From assembly GCA_963575645.1 (NCBI GenBank), contig OY754466.1:37232001-37296000 (forward strand): 64,000 nt of DNA, read 5' to 3'. Position numbers and translations under genes: made by a program. Below, piece after piece: positions 10,237-21,163 of this stretch. Each line of letters opens with the position of its first letter. Position 1 is the first letter of the stretch. The notes under the pieces are model-generated. The model did not search any database. It saw nothing but the letters and a program-made list of their open reading frames with translations, and had not been told where the DNA came from. The stretch comes from Xanthostigma xanthostigma (taxonomy: Eukaryota > Arthropoda > Insecta > Raphidioptera > Raphidiidae).

Positions 10237-12892
10237 TTAGAATCATTCTTTTTCTAGCATTCTTTAACATTATTAATAAGTAAATAACGGGAACTTGGAC
10301 TAAATAAAGCAAATACTAAATTTGACTTTGTAACGTTTCGTAGATTGTTTGTCTTTTTCTTCAGGCAAGTTACAACAAAAATATTAATTTACAAAGACTT
10401 TACATTCCTGATTTATGGCAAAATTTTATAAGAAAATAAAACGAAGTTATTTCTTTTTAGGTTAGCAATTAGCATCCTTGTTGACATTTCAAAATTAATA
10501 ATCTCCGTGGCAAATATAAATTTCATAAAATATTGATGAAAAAAATCACCGTATCGTTTATTTATCTAACTTTTGTTACTAGAAATGTCTAGCTAATTCT
10601 TATTTTAATGATTTTATTCTATTTTCTTATAAAAACTTAATGAAGAGATTCAAAATATTTGTAACAGGACATTAAGTTCGGAAGATAAAAAAGTTGAGTA
10701 AGTAGATAGCAAGTACTGATTTTCACAATAACGTTTGGTTTCACTTGATCTTCTTTTACGACTCTACTCTACCTTACTACAAATCCCATAAAGTCAGTAA
10801 AGTCTAACAACGACAGTCTTTTCGTGTGTTAAGTTAGTTGTTAACGATTGGTGAACATACAATACCGCCATCTTAAAATAAACACATGTTTGGCAACATT
10901 AACCTTAGCTGGTGAATTGTTGTACGCGCGGCAATTTCCCTTGGCATGCAACAGCTTTTCACATGCATGAAAAACAAACTATAAAAACCGATTTTCCTAT
11001 AAAAAATAAAATTAGTAAAAAGCACCGGGTTCTAACATTGAAAGTAAATGTTGGCATGAGTCATAAAAAAGCAATTAAAACGTTAAAAGCACATGTGAGT
11101 CACACACTCATGGAGCCTATTCCACAATGACCGCGAAATTTCTAAATAAAATGTATTTGCTTATTTCAAGTACACGTGCAATTATTTCAAAAACAAATAT
11201 TGCTTATCTTGAAATGTCAATGCTTGAAACGGATTTTTCTTCGGACGGAAGTAACGTGTTTCCGTAGTTTCAGCTATTTACAGACGTCGACTGACAGATG
11301 GCGGCATCAAAACGCGTATGTAAAAACCATCGTGAACGAAAGGTAAGACATGGCTATATGGACTATGTGCAAGGAGGCGGAGTTATAAATTTATCGATGT
11401 GAGCGTTTGTGGTGAGCACTAGGGGAAACTTAGAACTCAAATTTTCCGTATATGTCAGTGAGCACTCTTAATGAAAATAGCTATAATTATATAAAGTTTT
11501 TTAATTACAAAGAAAACATGTACAAAACTAGGCGATCTGGAAATGCTTGTTGTATTCCGGGCTGTTGCGCTGATGGCGATTTAAGGAAAATAAAGATCAT
11601 TGGCGCCATAATTTGACGTTACGCGGTCAGTGTAAACAAATTAATTATTTATATATTTGTACGTTATAATTGATAATTGAATAATTCTCATGTACCTTTT
11701 ATGTTATGCTATTTATATAATGTTTTACAAATCCGAATTTTATTTTATATAAATTTCCTTATTACATTTTTTTTTTGGCACATCATGAGTCATGACCAAC
11801 TACAGTTTTTGACTTATCACCATAGAAACATGTCGCGATTTCCATAAAAGGTGAGTTCAATCATTTCTCTATTATCCACTGTCGGCGCTAGTAGGCTTCA
11901 TGCACACAGCCTATATGGACGCAAACCAATAAGCATAGCCAACGTAATTCAATTTACGAGTGATTTAATATGTGAGCGAATGTTTCCCCAAAAAGTGATA
12001 GTGGGGAAAACAAATTAAAAGAAGTTTGACTTGAACCGCGCGTAATGGTTACATATTTTTTGTCTTTATCTAAAATTAGTGCTTATTGCGAGTTGCTTAA
12101 CCGAAAATTAATTTTGAAGAGACGTAGGTATAGGTGCGGGTACTACACGAAAATCGACGGACAAGAACTGAGGTATGTTGTCTGATTTTTCTAACATCTT
12201 CAACTTTCTAGGTCCCTAGAAACAACAAAAAGCGATCGGCCAGACATACGCCATTCGTATTTTATAAACGGTAAACACCTCGAAATACTTCAATTGTGTA
12301 GTTAAAATGTCTGCATGTACAGGTGTATAAAAAAAATCTGAACAGAAAAATTCTTAGACATTTTTTAATTAATGAGATATCCATAAACCACGGCCACTCC
12401 CCTACTTCTTGGTGATAATTAAATAATTAATATCTCATTATAAATGAATAAATATCAATTTATAACCGTAAATATTTAAGGATTTTTGTGGTCAGAGTTA
12501 TTTTCTCTATTTCACTGCCCTGTGCGTAAGTGATCAATCTGGGTCACCTGTATATAAAATGCATATTTTAATAATGACAATGAACGTAATTATTGCTTTC
12601 TTAGTAAATTTCAATTAGGTATATTGGTACAAATTTTGCATTTACTTCTCGAGTAAAACTTAATGAAAATATAAGTGAAAACATGAAACGTAAAATACCT
12701 ATTATAAAGTGGCACTTTTTCATTATTATACACAATAAACGCTGTCTGCAACATTCATTCAACACAGAAACTTTTCAACTCATAAACACTTCTGTTGTGA
12801 AGGGCAGATAATTATAGAACAAAATACAATATAGTAATGGAACCAATCCAAAAACACGTTGTAATATTTAGACAAGCTATATAAGTTAATTA
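10237..12892. other. AT-rich spacer, no supported gene
   Basis: ORF 10912-11130 (72 codons, lysine-rich, containing MSHKKAIKTLKAHVSHT) has no recognisable domain, and I do not call it. Locally GC-richer patches lie near 11270-11310 and 11550-11640. No terminal repeats, tRNA-like boxes or retroelement motifs were seen. Confidence 0.4.
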
Positions 12893-13364
12893 AAATCCCA
12901 CCAAAAACATTCCGTAAAAAACTAGCCAAGTCTCGATGGAGTTGCTTGTTTATCTCTAAAAAGTAATGAAATCTAGACAAAGTCGTGCCAAGTCTAAGGT
13001 TCCTTTCTGCGATTTCTTTATTATTATAGTTAATGTTGTGTGACTTGGCCGTTGAACATTCTTTATACATTAGTGGGTACAAGTCAATTTTGTTTACACG
13101 TAATATCTGTTGTAACTACCTATATGTTAAGACGTATTATTGAAATACGCAGCTTTATCAAGTCTACAATTGACCACCTGGTTTTGTACCCTTGTGTACC
13201 CTTCAACGGCCAAGTTACACAACATTAACTATAATAATAAAGAAATCGCAGTAAGGAACCTTAGACTTGGCACGACTTTGTCTAGATTTCATTACTTTTT
13301 AGAGATAAACAAGCAGCTCTATCGAGACTTGGCTAGTTTTTTACAGAATGTTTTTGGTGGGATT
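12893..13364. mobile_element. Foldback element, arms about 160 bp
   Basis: The left arm (12893-13054) and right arm (13207-13364) are about 90% inverse complements. They share AAATCCCACCAAAAACATTC at the outer end and TGGCCGTTGAA at the inner end, with a loop of about 150 bp. Because the arms are copies, the minus-strand ORF on the left and plus-strand ORF on the right encode nearly the same peptide (NYNNKEIA.RNLRLGTT). Most arm differences change the amino acid, so this is not evidence of selection on a protein. Confidence 0.85.
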
Positions 13365-14335
13365 TCACATCTTTTTGTAGAAACGTGGGTATTTTATTTT
13401 ATTAGATTTTCTTATTTGACACAGTTTTTTTCTTTTTAGGTCGATCTCTAATAGTTTGGTTGGGCTCTTGTGTTTTCCAATCAGGGTCACCAGGTACTCC
13501 AGATCTTCGATTATCCTAGTTTTTATAGTTTTCCCTTTATGTAGCCATTAAACCGTAACTCTGTACCAAATTTCAGCTCTCTGAATTTATGGGAAGTACT
13601 AGTTCTATTCTGATGATCATGAGTGACTGAGTGTCTTAAATGCGAAACTTTGCTTTCGCTTAACTTCGGAACTAAATGACCTACAGACTTGAAATTTTGG
13701 ATTTTAAGTATGTGATTATAGCTTACTGGATGACGAAAATTTCTGCGTTCTGGTTTTATCCAGATGTTCTCAAATAGGGGCCTGAAAATGCGGCGAAATG
13801 GTTCCAGTAAAGGATGGTACGGCAGTGTTTGCTTCGCGCTCGACTTGGCGGGGACACTGCCGTGTCCCCCGATTCTAAAAAATAATTAAGAAGCAGTGGC
13901 GGCTTGTGGATTCCAAGGTTGATGAAGTGCAAAGAGAAGATCTGTTCTTAAACGTGCATTTTGTTACCATTCAGAAAAAAAAAGATTTTTTAAATTTTAT
14001 ATTAATTGACCGGCCGCTTTTTTAACTTCCTTCCTTCGTTAAAATGTTTTTTATCGTCGTCTTTCGGTGTTTGAATTAAATTACATAGTACGGTGTCGTT
14101 GATCGGATTCATTGTTGATATTTCATAGGTGTAACTGAAGCATGCGAGCAGCTAACAGTTGAACATCGTATGGGTGAATTTGTTCAACACCTAACCGTTT
14201 AGCTATGCACACTCAAAATCTAATCGTAATCGTATAATATGCTTTACTAGGTGGCTGACCGTGTTGACGTTATGGTCGCCATAGCAACGGAAGTTATTGT
14301 ATGCTGCACTGCGTTTTTTCTGTTGTGAGATGTAA
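13365..14335. repeat. Unassigned repeat-like spacer
   Basis: A stretch around 13815-13870 (GGCAGTGTTTGCTTCGC, then GGGGACACTGCCGTG) contains an inverted GGCAGTG/CACTGCC. It resembles the GC-rich hairpin end of a degraded element. No second copy was found in the window, so the family is unknown. No gene is supported. Confidence 0.4.
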
Positions 14336-14753
14336 TCTAAATATATATAAAAGAAAACCGTGACTGATTGACTGACTGATCTATCAACGCAAAGCTCAAA
14401 TCACTGGACGGATTGGGCTGAAATTTGACACACAGATAGTTATTATGACGTAAACATCCGCTAAGAATGGATTTTTGAAAATTCAACCCCTAAAAAGGTG
14501 TAACGGGTGTTCAAAATTTGCATGGAGAAATCATATAAGATAGATGTATCAATTCTAAAATGCGCAAGATTACTCCAGTCAACAAATAAATAAACTTTTT
14601 CAAAAACAACCCCTTCAGGGGATGCAAAAAAGCAAATAGTCTAAAAATCAACATGGGTGTCATTTTCGAGGTGTGTCAAGACGTTGATCACGTGAATGTC
14701 ATCAATTTTTAAATGTATTATGGGGGTTTACGTCGAGAAAGGAGTGTTACTTT
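14336..14753 (+). mobile_element. Helitron-like element, 3' end missing
   Basis: It begins A|TCTAAATATATATAAAAG followed by GTGACTGATTGACTGACTG, a typical 5' end of non-autonomous animal Helitrons. Blocks from about 14500 (AACGGGTGTTCAAAATTTGC, CAACCCCTTCAGGGG, TTTACGTCGAGAAAGGAG) match the reverse complement of 63733-64000. The CTAGT terminus present in that copy is absent here. A foldback element begins at the break. Confidence 0.75.
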
Positions 14754-15050
14754 ACAAATAAATAAAATTGTCAACCAATTTTTCTCAGACCAATATATTG
14801 GCAAAAAATAATAAAATTACAAATCAATATAACACAAAATTACGTTCTTTTTTTACAATAATACGTAACAATCATTAGGATATGATGTGTAAACATTACT
14901 GATTGTTATGTGATATTGTAAAAAAAAGGACTTAATCTTGTGTTATATTGATTTTTAATTTTATTATTTTTTGTCAATATAATTGGTCTGAGAAAAACGG
15001 TCGACAAACTATTTATTTGAAGAGTTCTATTCAGACATTAATCAAAGATT
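14754..15050. mobile_element. Foldback element flanked by a 13-bp direct repeat
   Basis: The arms 14754-14870 and 14890-15050 pair imperfectly, sharing CCAATTTTTCTCAGACCA, AAAAAATAATAAAATTA and TCAATATAACACAA. The 13-bp GAGTGTTACTTTA occurs on both sides (14741-14753 and 15052-15064) and looks like a target duplication. The right arm extends further than the left, by an AATCTTTGATTAATGTCTGA block. A partial relative lies at 56500-56597. Confidence 0.75.
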
Positions 15051-15082
15051 TGAGTGTTACTTTAGTAGAATTTGAATTTATA

Positions 15083-15278
15083 GCATGGCGTCATAATGTG
15101 CGTTCTGTTCAGAAACATTAACCGTTCACTTTTGTTAACCTTCGAACTGTCCCTGTTCGCGTACCAAAACCATCTGCAAATCCAGCTTCAAAGCACACAT
15201 TGTGTGAAGCCAACACATACAAACCATCACAAAATCCATCGTGACGAATATTCCGGCAAAACCAGCATCAGCGGCCTT
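15083..15278 (+). mobile_element. MITE family P, 3' half only
   Basis: This matches the right half of other P copies, with GTGCGTTCTGTTCAGAAACA, CGTTCACTTTTGTTAAC and the terminal CAGCGGCCT followed by TTA. The left half is absent, and the sequence to the left is the Helitron/foldback complex. Confidence 0.75.
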
Positions 15279-15704
15279 TACTGTCATCTCTTAATCAGTC
15301 GCTGTGCTTTAGCTTTCTATAGTTTTAAAATGCAAATTGCATATCAACCGGGGAAACTTTACACATAATGTATTAACACGATATGTTAACATTATAATTC
15401 AGTTTGCGATAATCCAATTTCGAACTACATTAATTATGGTAAGATGGCTCATCTAGCATTAGTTTAATTATTCTGTGCTATTTGACAGTTTTCTCAGATG
15501 TGACAGATGTGTAACTGACATATACCATTAGTTTAATAACTAAATATATCAGCATAGGTAGTGCCACTGTACACTGTATCGTTCACATTTCACAATCGAA
15601 ACAACATTCTACGTTTCGGCAGATTTACGTGCATAATACGATGGCTATTATTCAAGGTCAAAGTTTATCCAGTCTGACGGTTGCAGTCAATTCGAACAGT
15701 ATTA
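15279..15704. other. Spacer, nothing recognised
   Basis: Ordinary AT-rich sequence between two fragments of MITE family P. No motif was identified. Confidence 0.4.
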
Positions 15705-15868
15705 AGGCCGCTGGAATATGCTGAGACTAGGCTAGCTGCCGCGCTTGCTGCGAGGATGGAAATGACGTCACTGCGGGCTCGCGTGCGCGCTTACAAGCTA
15801 AATTTCAATTTTAGAACCGGGGCCATTTTTCATACTTGTTTTGAGCAAAAACCAATCAGAAAACAGTA

Positions 15869-16187
15869 GGTATAGATATTTATTTAGCCAGTTGAGACAT
15901 ACATTTATGTGACACGTCAACGAAATACAAGATAAAATTATAAATCTGTCAGCAACATAAAAATTCATTAAGACAATACAAGGCCCGTTCTACTAAAAAA
16001 TATTTAATATTTTTCTTAAAGATTGAAAAGGTGTTGTTTTTCAACCTTTCAGGTAATTTGTTATAAATACAGGCTGAATAATTTTCTGGACAATACTTAT
16101 AAATGTCTTTTGTTGCCAATGGTAGTTTTATTCCTTTTTTAGCTCGAATATTATGACCATGTTCATCCAAGGCATATCTTGCCATAT
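15869..16187 (-). pseudogene. LINE 3' end, copy 1 (ORF C-terminus and tail)
   Basis: The minus strand encodes a C-terminal ORF end with HGHNIRAKKGIKLPLATKD, YCPENYSACIYNKLPERLKN and FSIFKKNIKYFLVERALY, stopping at 15949. This string, ending in a SIFKxxxKxFL block, is a common tail of insect non-LTR retrotransposon ORF2 proteins. The same peptide with about 70% identity occurs at 27243-27487. Past the stop, both copies share a GTTGACGTGTCA block and an AATAAATATCTATA-type tail. It is 5'-truncated, and the ORF start at 16338 lies in inserted repeat X. Confidence 0.8.
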
Positions 16188-16188
16188 T

Positions 16189-16409
16189 GGCGTGATAACG
16201 TCTTATAAATTGATGAAACACCGGCTGCACGCACGAAAAAGTGTCACGTTCCGCCTGAGCCTGAGCATGCAAGCGAGAGCGCGGTATAAGCGATAGAGAG
16301 GCACGATCGGCCCAAGCGTCGGCTTGTACGCATTTCAATGTTTCTTTATGACGTTATCATGTAAAGCTATCGTCCGTAAACCGACTTTACAGACAACCAA
16401 TTTTTTTAT
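16189..16409 (+). repeat. Dispersed repeat X, copy 2
   Basis: It begins GTGATAACGTCTTATAAATT, continues CACCGGCTGCACGCACG, and ends ACCGACTTTACAGACAACCA plus a T-run. It sits directly against the LINE coding block, and its reading frame runs into it, creating the 129-codon minus ORF. Copies at 878-1590 and 32675-32885 share both ends. Confidence 0.75.
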
Positions 16410-16640
16410 GAGCGAAAAGCAACAAGCAAAAGAGAAAGATACATGGAGCTCGGAGCTGTCATAATCTTTTCTCGCGGAAAGATGTCTATAGTTTATACCA
16501 TTTAAATTGAACATGGCAACGCACTATAGCCTTTTGCTTAATGAAAACGCTATCAAAAGAGTCACGTGAGCAACATGGACAATTAATGCCCACAAGCAAA
16601 ATGGCGTTATAGTGTGTGTTCTGTTCAGAAAATAGAGGAT

Positions 16641-17265
16641 ATAGTGCGACGCTTATAGTTTACAGGAAAAGCTAAATAAAAATCCAAAAATCGTAAATTT
16701 CTCATGAAAAACGGAATGGTAAGTACAGAACCCTCGCTACCCGAGTTCGCCTCGCAATTGGCCTTTTTGTAGTGGCTTCTACTAGAGAAGAACATTCTTC
16801 TTAATAAGAGACGTAGAAAAAAGTAAGGATGCATCAATTTAATAAAAATAAATCTGGTAGGGATTTTTTAAAAACTTGCAAATCTCTAAGAAACTATACG
16901 GATAAATTCAAGGACTACCGCCGTATGACTATAGAAACATTTGACTATATTCAACAGCTCTCATCTCTGTCAAATTATGTGCCGTCAGAATGAGATATCG
17001 GAATAGAAGCAAACACGTTTTATTGGCCAATCTGTCGGTCCGTTAACAGCCGCGATCGTTTAGTATCGTATCGAATGAAACATTTTCGAGAAAGAAATTT
17101 GATATTAACAAGTAGATCGCTTGGAGTCGAGACAAAAAAAAAATTTTGATAAGAAGTTTGACCCTGCAGGCCATCCCTGGAACTTCCCGCTATTTTCGAG
17201 TTCAAAACGCTCAAAAATATATAAAATATAGCATGAAGTTTATTTTTTAGCTCTAGAGCTCAAAA
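16641..17265. other. Spacer, nothing recognised
   Basis: Two minus-strand ORFs of 64 and 70 codons show no recognisable motifs. No repeat partners were identified. Confidence 0.4.
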
Positions 17266-17571
17266 AAAACACTTTGTTACGAAATTTTCGTTCACGATAT
17301 CTCATGAACAAATGAACCGATTTTGATGCGATTTGCGGCAGTCGACGCAATTTTTTAACCTAAAAAAGTAATTTATTACAGAAAAATCGATCTCATAGGA
17401 ATTTTACGAGCAATTTAAAAAAAACACTTTTTTACAAATTTTTCGTTCACGATATCTCGTGAACAAATGAGCTGATTTTGATGCGGTTTGCGGCGATCGA
17501 AGCAGTTTTTTTAACCTAAGAAAGTAAATTATTACAAAAAAATCGATTTGATAAGAATTTTACGAGTAATT
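17266..17571. repeat. Tandem duplication, two units of about 153 bp
   Basis: Unit 1 (17266-17413) and unit 2 (17414-17571) both read AAAAAAAACACTTT, TTCGTTCACGATATCTC, GAACAAATGA, TTTAACCTAA.AAAGTAA and AAAATCGAT in the same order, about 85% identical. A third partial unit may begin near 17572 before the A/T-rich run at 17620-17646. Confidence 0.8.
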
Positions 17572-18078
17572 ATAAAAAATTACTTTTTTCCTAATTTTTC
17601 CAATAATTTCCCGATTTTTGAAAAGAAAAAAAAATTTTTTTTTTTTAAAGCGGGAAGTTAAAATAGATAGCTCCGATCAAGTTGGCCACCCCTAAGCTGA
17701 ATAGTCATGTCACTTAAGTGCCCTTAGGAAGTTGCCACTTTAGTGCGTGCAAGTGAATGATAAATGTTCAAAGTTGCGTTAAACGTGCCATTGTTTCAAC
17801 GTCACGACGTCACGATACAAGACGCCATGTGACGTCAGTCAAATTGTCTTCACACATCGATGGATAAAAACACTCAACATCGCTCACTCCGAGGCACTCA
17901 TGAATATAATGCGTATGCGACGGCAGTGTAGATAAAACTTTGTCTTGATCTCAAACTTTCGTATACGATCAAAGATCATATAAAACGTTTCAGGACTAAT
18001 TGAATCACTTAGAAATAAATGCGTCATTGCTAATAGCGAGCTGTCGACGGACTTGCTTTAGGTATTTTAACAGTCATC
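17572..18078. other. Spacer before the SINE
   Basis: It contains an A/T homopolymer stretch near 17622-17646 and short CACGACGTCACGATAC and GACGTCAGTCA sequences near 17800-17840. No family was assigned. Confidence 0.35.
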
Positions 18079-18509
18079 CCGAGCGGGGTGGCGTAGTGGT
18101 GAGAGCACTAGACTAGCATTCGGGACGTACCGGGTTCGAATCCCGACGGGGGCAGATGTCACTGGGAGTTTTTCCCGCTGCCTCTAGTCAAGAAACGGTA
18201 ATTCCTGTACCGACCATCTTGTTGAGGTTTTCCATGGTTTCCCTCAACAATTCCAGATAAATATAGAGATGGTTCCTTATTCAAGGCCATGGCCGATTAT
18301 TACCTGTCAAAGTCGTATGCTCAAAATTTGCCTACCTTATCCTAATTTTCTACAAATTTCTTCATTTGCCCATTGCTATTAATTAAGTTGAATAGTAAAA
18401 AATAACGGGAAGTGTGGTAGAAAAAAATGGTAATGGTGCGAATGGCGTCTGTTATGAAATAAATTCGAGAAACGGACGTTAAACGCATTATTATTATTAT
18501 TATTATTAC
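18079..18509 (+). mobile_element. tRNA-derived SINE, apparently full length
   Basis: The head has a polymerase III A box (TGGCGTAGTGGT, about 18089-18100) and B box (GGTTCGAATCCC, about 18133-18144). Next comes a body with GTTGAGGTTTTCCATGGTTT, GATGGTTCCTTATTCAAGG and CCATGGCCGATTATTACC, then an (ATT)n tail at 18488-18509. This head-body-simple tail layout is that of a tRNA-derived SINE, and the body resembles a core widespread in insect SINEs. A 5'-truncated copy with the same tail lies at 30538-30771 on the other strand. It would need LINE machinery in trans. Confidence 0.9.
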
Positions 18510-18937
18510 TAGTGGGAGCTGAGGCCTTCTATTCAGGATGAGTCATTTTAATCTTTGGATGAGATAATCTTTTCTGGGTAGGCTAAATCGAAAAATGCTT
18601 CAGGACAAAGTTGATTGGTTCGAAGGAGGACAGGAAGGTCATTCAGGGTCAACTTTTTTTTTCTTTAATGGGAACCCACATTTTTCACAACAGCATTCGA
18701 TTGGCCGTGAAAAAACATGAATTTTTTGACCCGAACATCCACGGTTCAAAATTAGAATTTCCTATGATTTTTTTACTGCCGAACCATTTTTCGATTTTAC
18801 CCTGAAAAGACAACCTCAATTGAAGATTAAAATTACTCACCCTGTATATATTCGGTCACGCGGAATGTCAAACAAGCCATTCTCTGTCTATACTGTAAAT
18901 TCGAAATTTGAGGAATGAGTCATACACTACTAAGTAA
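18510..18937. other. Spacer between SINE and MITE P
   Basis: ORF 18611-18805 (64 codons) has no recognisable content. Nothing else was seen. Confidence 0.4.
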
Positions 18938-19339
18938 AGGCCGCTGCACACGAGGCTAGAAAAACTGCTGGGTCTTCTGCTGGCCGGCAGGCTGGGTACG
19001 AGACTTGAAATGATGTCACTGCGGGCTCGCCTACTAACTCACAAGATAGATTTTAAAATTAGAACAGAGGCTATTTTTCTTGCTAGGTCCTCTGCTAGGT
19101 ATGACCAAGAGCCAATCAGGAAGCAGTATCTTGTCACGTGGGCAAACGTGAACAAACGTCCACTTTTGTTTACCGTTCTATCACTGCGCGCGCACCTAAC
19201 CTACCTACAAAGCAAGCTTGAAAAGAAGTCTCGTGTGAAGCGAGAGCATAAAAACAATGAAGAAAACCACCGCTAGACAACTAGTAGTCAAATCTAGCAA
19301 GGAATCTAGCGGAAAATTCAGCCTCGTGTGTAACGGCCT
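18938..19339 (+). mobile_element. MITE family P, full-length copy
   Basis: The left terminus is AGGCCGCTGCACACGAGG with TAA at 18935-18937. The right terminus is CTCGTGTGTAACGGCCT followed by TTA. Internal markers are ACTGCGGGCTCGC, ACAAGATAGATTTTAAAATTAGAACAG, CACTGCGCGCGCACC and ACTAGTAGTCAAATCTAGCA. The 88-codon ORF within is not maintained in other copies. Confidence 0.88.
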
Positions 19340-20113
19340 TTACCTATTTGAGTTTAAAACAAAGGTATGACGATTAGTGTCCAAAATATGTCGAGCATCT
19401 ATACTCTACAATTTGTGAAAATGTAATAATTCGTAGTAGCGAGGAATAAAAACCTGTGGAATATCTTTTAATTTATTGCCGCACCCTTTCTTCAAATTTT
19501 ACGATTTTTTCAGGGATCAAATTATAATAATTCCACAATAAGCATAAAAAATATCGCTTATTCGCGTTACCAAGGTGAAAATAAAACATCCAATAATAAT
19601 TTAAATACAACTGAATAAGTTAAAAAGTTTGAAGAAACGTTGACGATAAATTAAAAAATATTCTACAAGTGTACCGCTCTTGTTTTCCGCTACTACAAAT
19701 TGTTGTAAGTAATGTGCAATCCATCTTAAAAAACAATGGCTGTTGTCGTCGAGTCGAAAGTTTTTGTAAGTGTTATTTTTCATCAGACTTCTTTCATCTT
19801 ATCTTACAAGGTATTATACATATTTTGTCAAGTTTTTTTTTATGCGTGTACAGTGTAATTGTGTTACGAAGATAACAATGTCTGTTCTAAGATTAATTAT
19901 CATACAAAATAATGCTGATATATTCATGTAGGTGTATCTCTGAGTTGTTAACAAAAAAAGTAATAAGAAACAACAAAAAGGCTTTTATTCATTTTTGCAA
20001 AATAATTTAATCTCAAGGTCGGAAAAAATGATTTCTAAATCAATTTCGCGCTTTAGTAAAATGATTTTAAAGAATCGCATTTCTAAACAGGAATAGAAAA
20101 TTTAAAAACTAAA
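19340..20113. other. AT-rich spacer
   Basis: No repeat or coding signal was recognised. Two overlapping 60-68 codon ORFs on opposite strands appear to be chance. Confidence 0.4.
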
Positions 20114-20528
20114 CGCGCCGCTGCGCACGAGGCTGTATTTGCCGCTAGATTCCTTGCTAGATTTGACTACTAGTTTTTTAGCGCTGGTTTTCTAAATTGC
20201 TTTTATGTGCTCGCTTCACACGAGACGTCTTTTCAAGCTTGTTTTGTGGATAGATCTGGTGCGCGCGCAGTAACAGTTCAAATATAAACACAGAGCAAAA
20301 CGTGTATGTTTTCTGTGAGCAGAATGACGCCATGTTGGTTTGTGGGCCTTTGTTCATGTTGCTTCCTGATTGATTCTTGCAAGCAGAGGATCTAGCAAGA
20401 AAAATAGCCTATGTTCTAATTTTGGAGTCCATCTTGTGAGCCCGCAGTGACGTCATTTCAAGCCTTGTACCCAGCCTACCGGCCAGTAGAAGTTCCAACA
20501 GTGTTTCCAGCCTCGTGTGCAGCAGCCT
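20114..20528 (-). mobile_element. MITE family P, minus-oriented copy
   Basis: It is inverted relative to 18938-19339, ending CTCGTGTGCAGCAGCCT then TAA at 20529-20531. The left terminus is altered (CGCGCCGCTGCGCACGAGG). It holds the family markers GTGCGCGCGCAG, AGAATGACGCCATGTTGG and GACGTCATTTCAAGC. Confidence 0.85.
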
Positions 20529-20570
20529 TAATACAAAAAAAAGTTTTTCAAAATATTATTTTGTATTAAT

Positions 20571-21163
20571 AACACTAGACATAGCTATTGTTCGCTACAA
20601 TTGTTAAGAAACACCGATTGTCACCTAGAATAGTATATTGTGCAACTAGTGCGACAATGTCGCACGAGTTGCACATACTATTTTTTATTACGAATTAAAT
20701 TAAATTAAAATTAAAATTTTATTACGAATTAAATTAAATTAAAATTAAAATTTTATTACGAATTAAAAAAAGAAATTTGAAGTAATAAAAATTAAAATTA
20801 AATCATTAAAAAGTTGAAAATTCAGTTAAAATTGTCAAGAATAAAAGTCCATAATCGAAAATTTTAACCTCAAATCTGCTTCAAAAGACAGTTTGTTTCG
20901 TTGACATTAACACCGTTATTATTTTGTTTTTTTCTCTGAATTTGCGTGCGGCAAACAATAATTTCAGTGCGACAAATAAAGTTTCCGCACGCAAATGAAA
21001 ATAGCGACTTTTCAACCGTAACAGCGTGCGTAAACATACCACTTTTCCCTCATGAGTAAAAGATAAAAAAATGTATTTTTCAAACACTGTCACCGTAGAG
21101 ATACGAACACTAAATGGCTGTTTCTTAACAACTGTATAGCAAACAATACCTACATCTAGTGTT
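20571..21163. mobile_element. TIR element of about 590 bp with inner tandem repeat
   Basis: The termini AACACTAGACATAGCTATTG (left) and the inverse of CTACATCTAGTGTT (right) are inverted repeats of about 50 bp, including GTTAAGAAACA / TGTTTCTTAAC. TTAAT lies beside both ends and may be a target duplication. Inside are a hairpin (20640-20680, GTGCAACTAGTGCGAC / GTCGCACGAGTTGCAC) related to the start of the insert at 35656, and a 34-bp AT tandem repeat. Short GTGCGGCAAAC / TTTCCGCACGC motifs may be subterminal sites. Confidence 0.7.
20685..20770. repeat. 34-bp AT-rich tandem repeat, about 2.5 units
   Basis: Units begin at 20685, 20719 and 20753, each starting TTATTACGAATTAAA. The first two are identical. 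Confidence 0.85.

Larger units (their letters stand above)
15705..16640 (+). mobile_element. MITE family P copy, split by a 690-bp insertion
   Basis: The left part (15705-15868) carries AGGCCGCTGGAATATGCTGA and GGAAATGACGTCACTGCGGG, both standard for family P. The family sequence resumes at 16561 with GTCACGTGAGCAACATG and ATAGTGTGTGTTCTGTTCAG, in the order seen uninterrupted at 49470-49540. The gap between holds a LINE 3' end and repeat X. The right terminus is not recognisable past about 16640. Confidence 0.8.

Noticed and set aside
12780..13439. Paired ORFs as a duplicated small gene
   Set aside because: The similarity is fully explained by the inverted arms, and most differences alter the amino acid.
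15949..16338. 129-codon minus ORF as one protein
   Set aside because: Its first half is repeat X and its second half is a LINE C-terminus; the joined frame is accidental.
18079..18160. Stand-alone tRNA gene
   Set aside because: A and B boxes are present, but a SINE body and ATT tail follow, and the anticodon stem does not fold cleanly.
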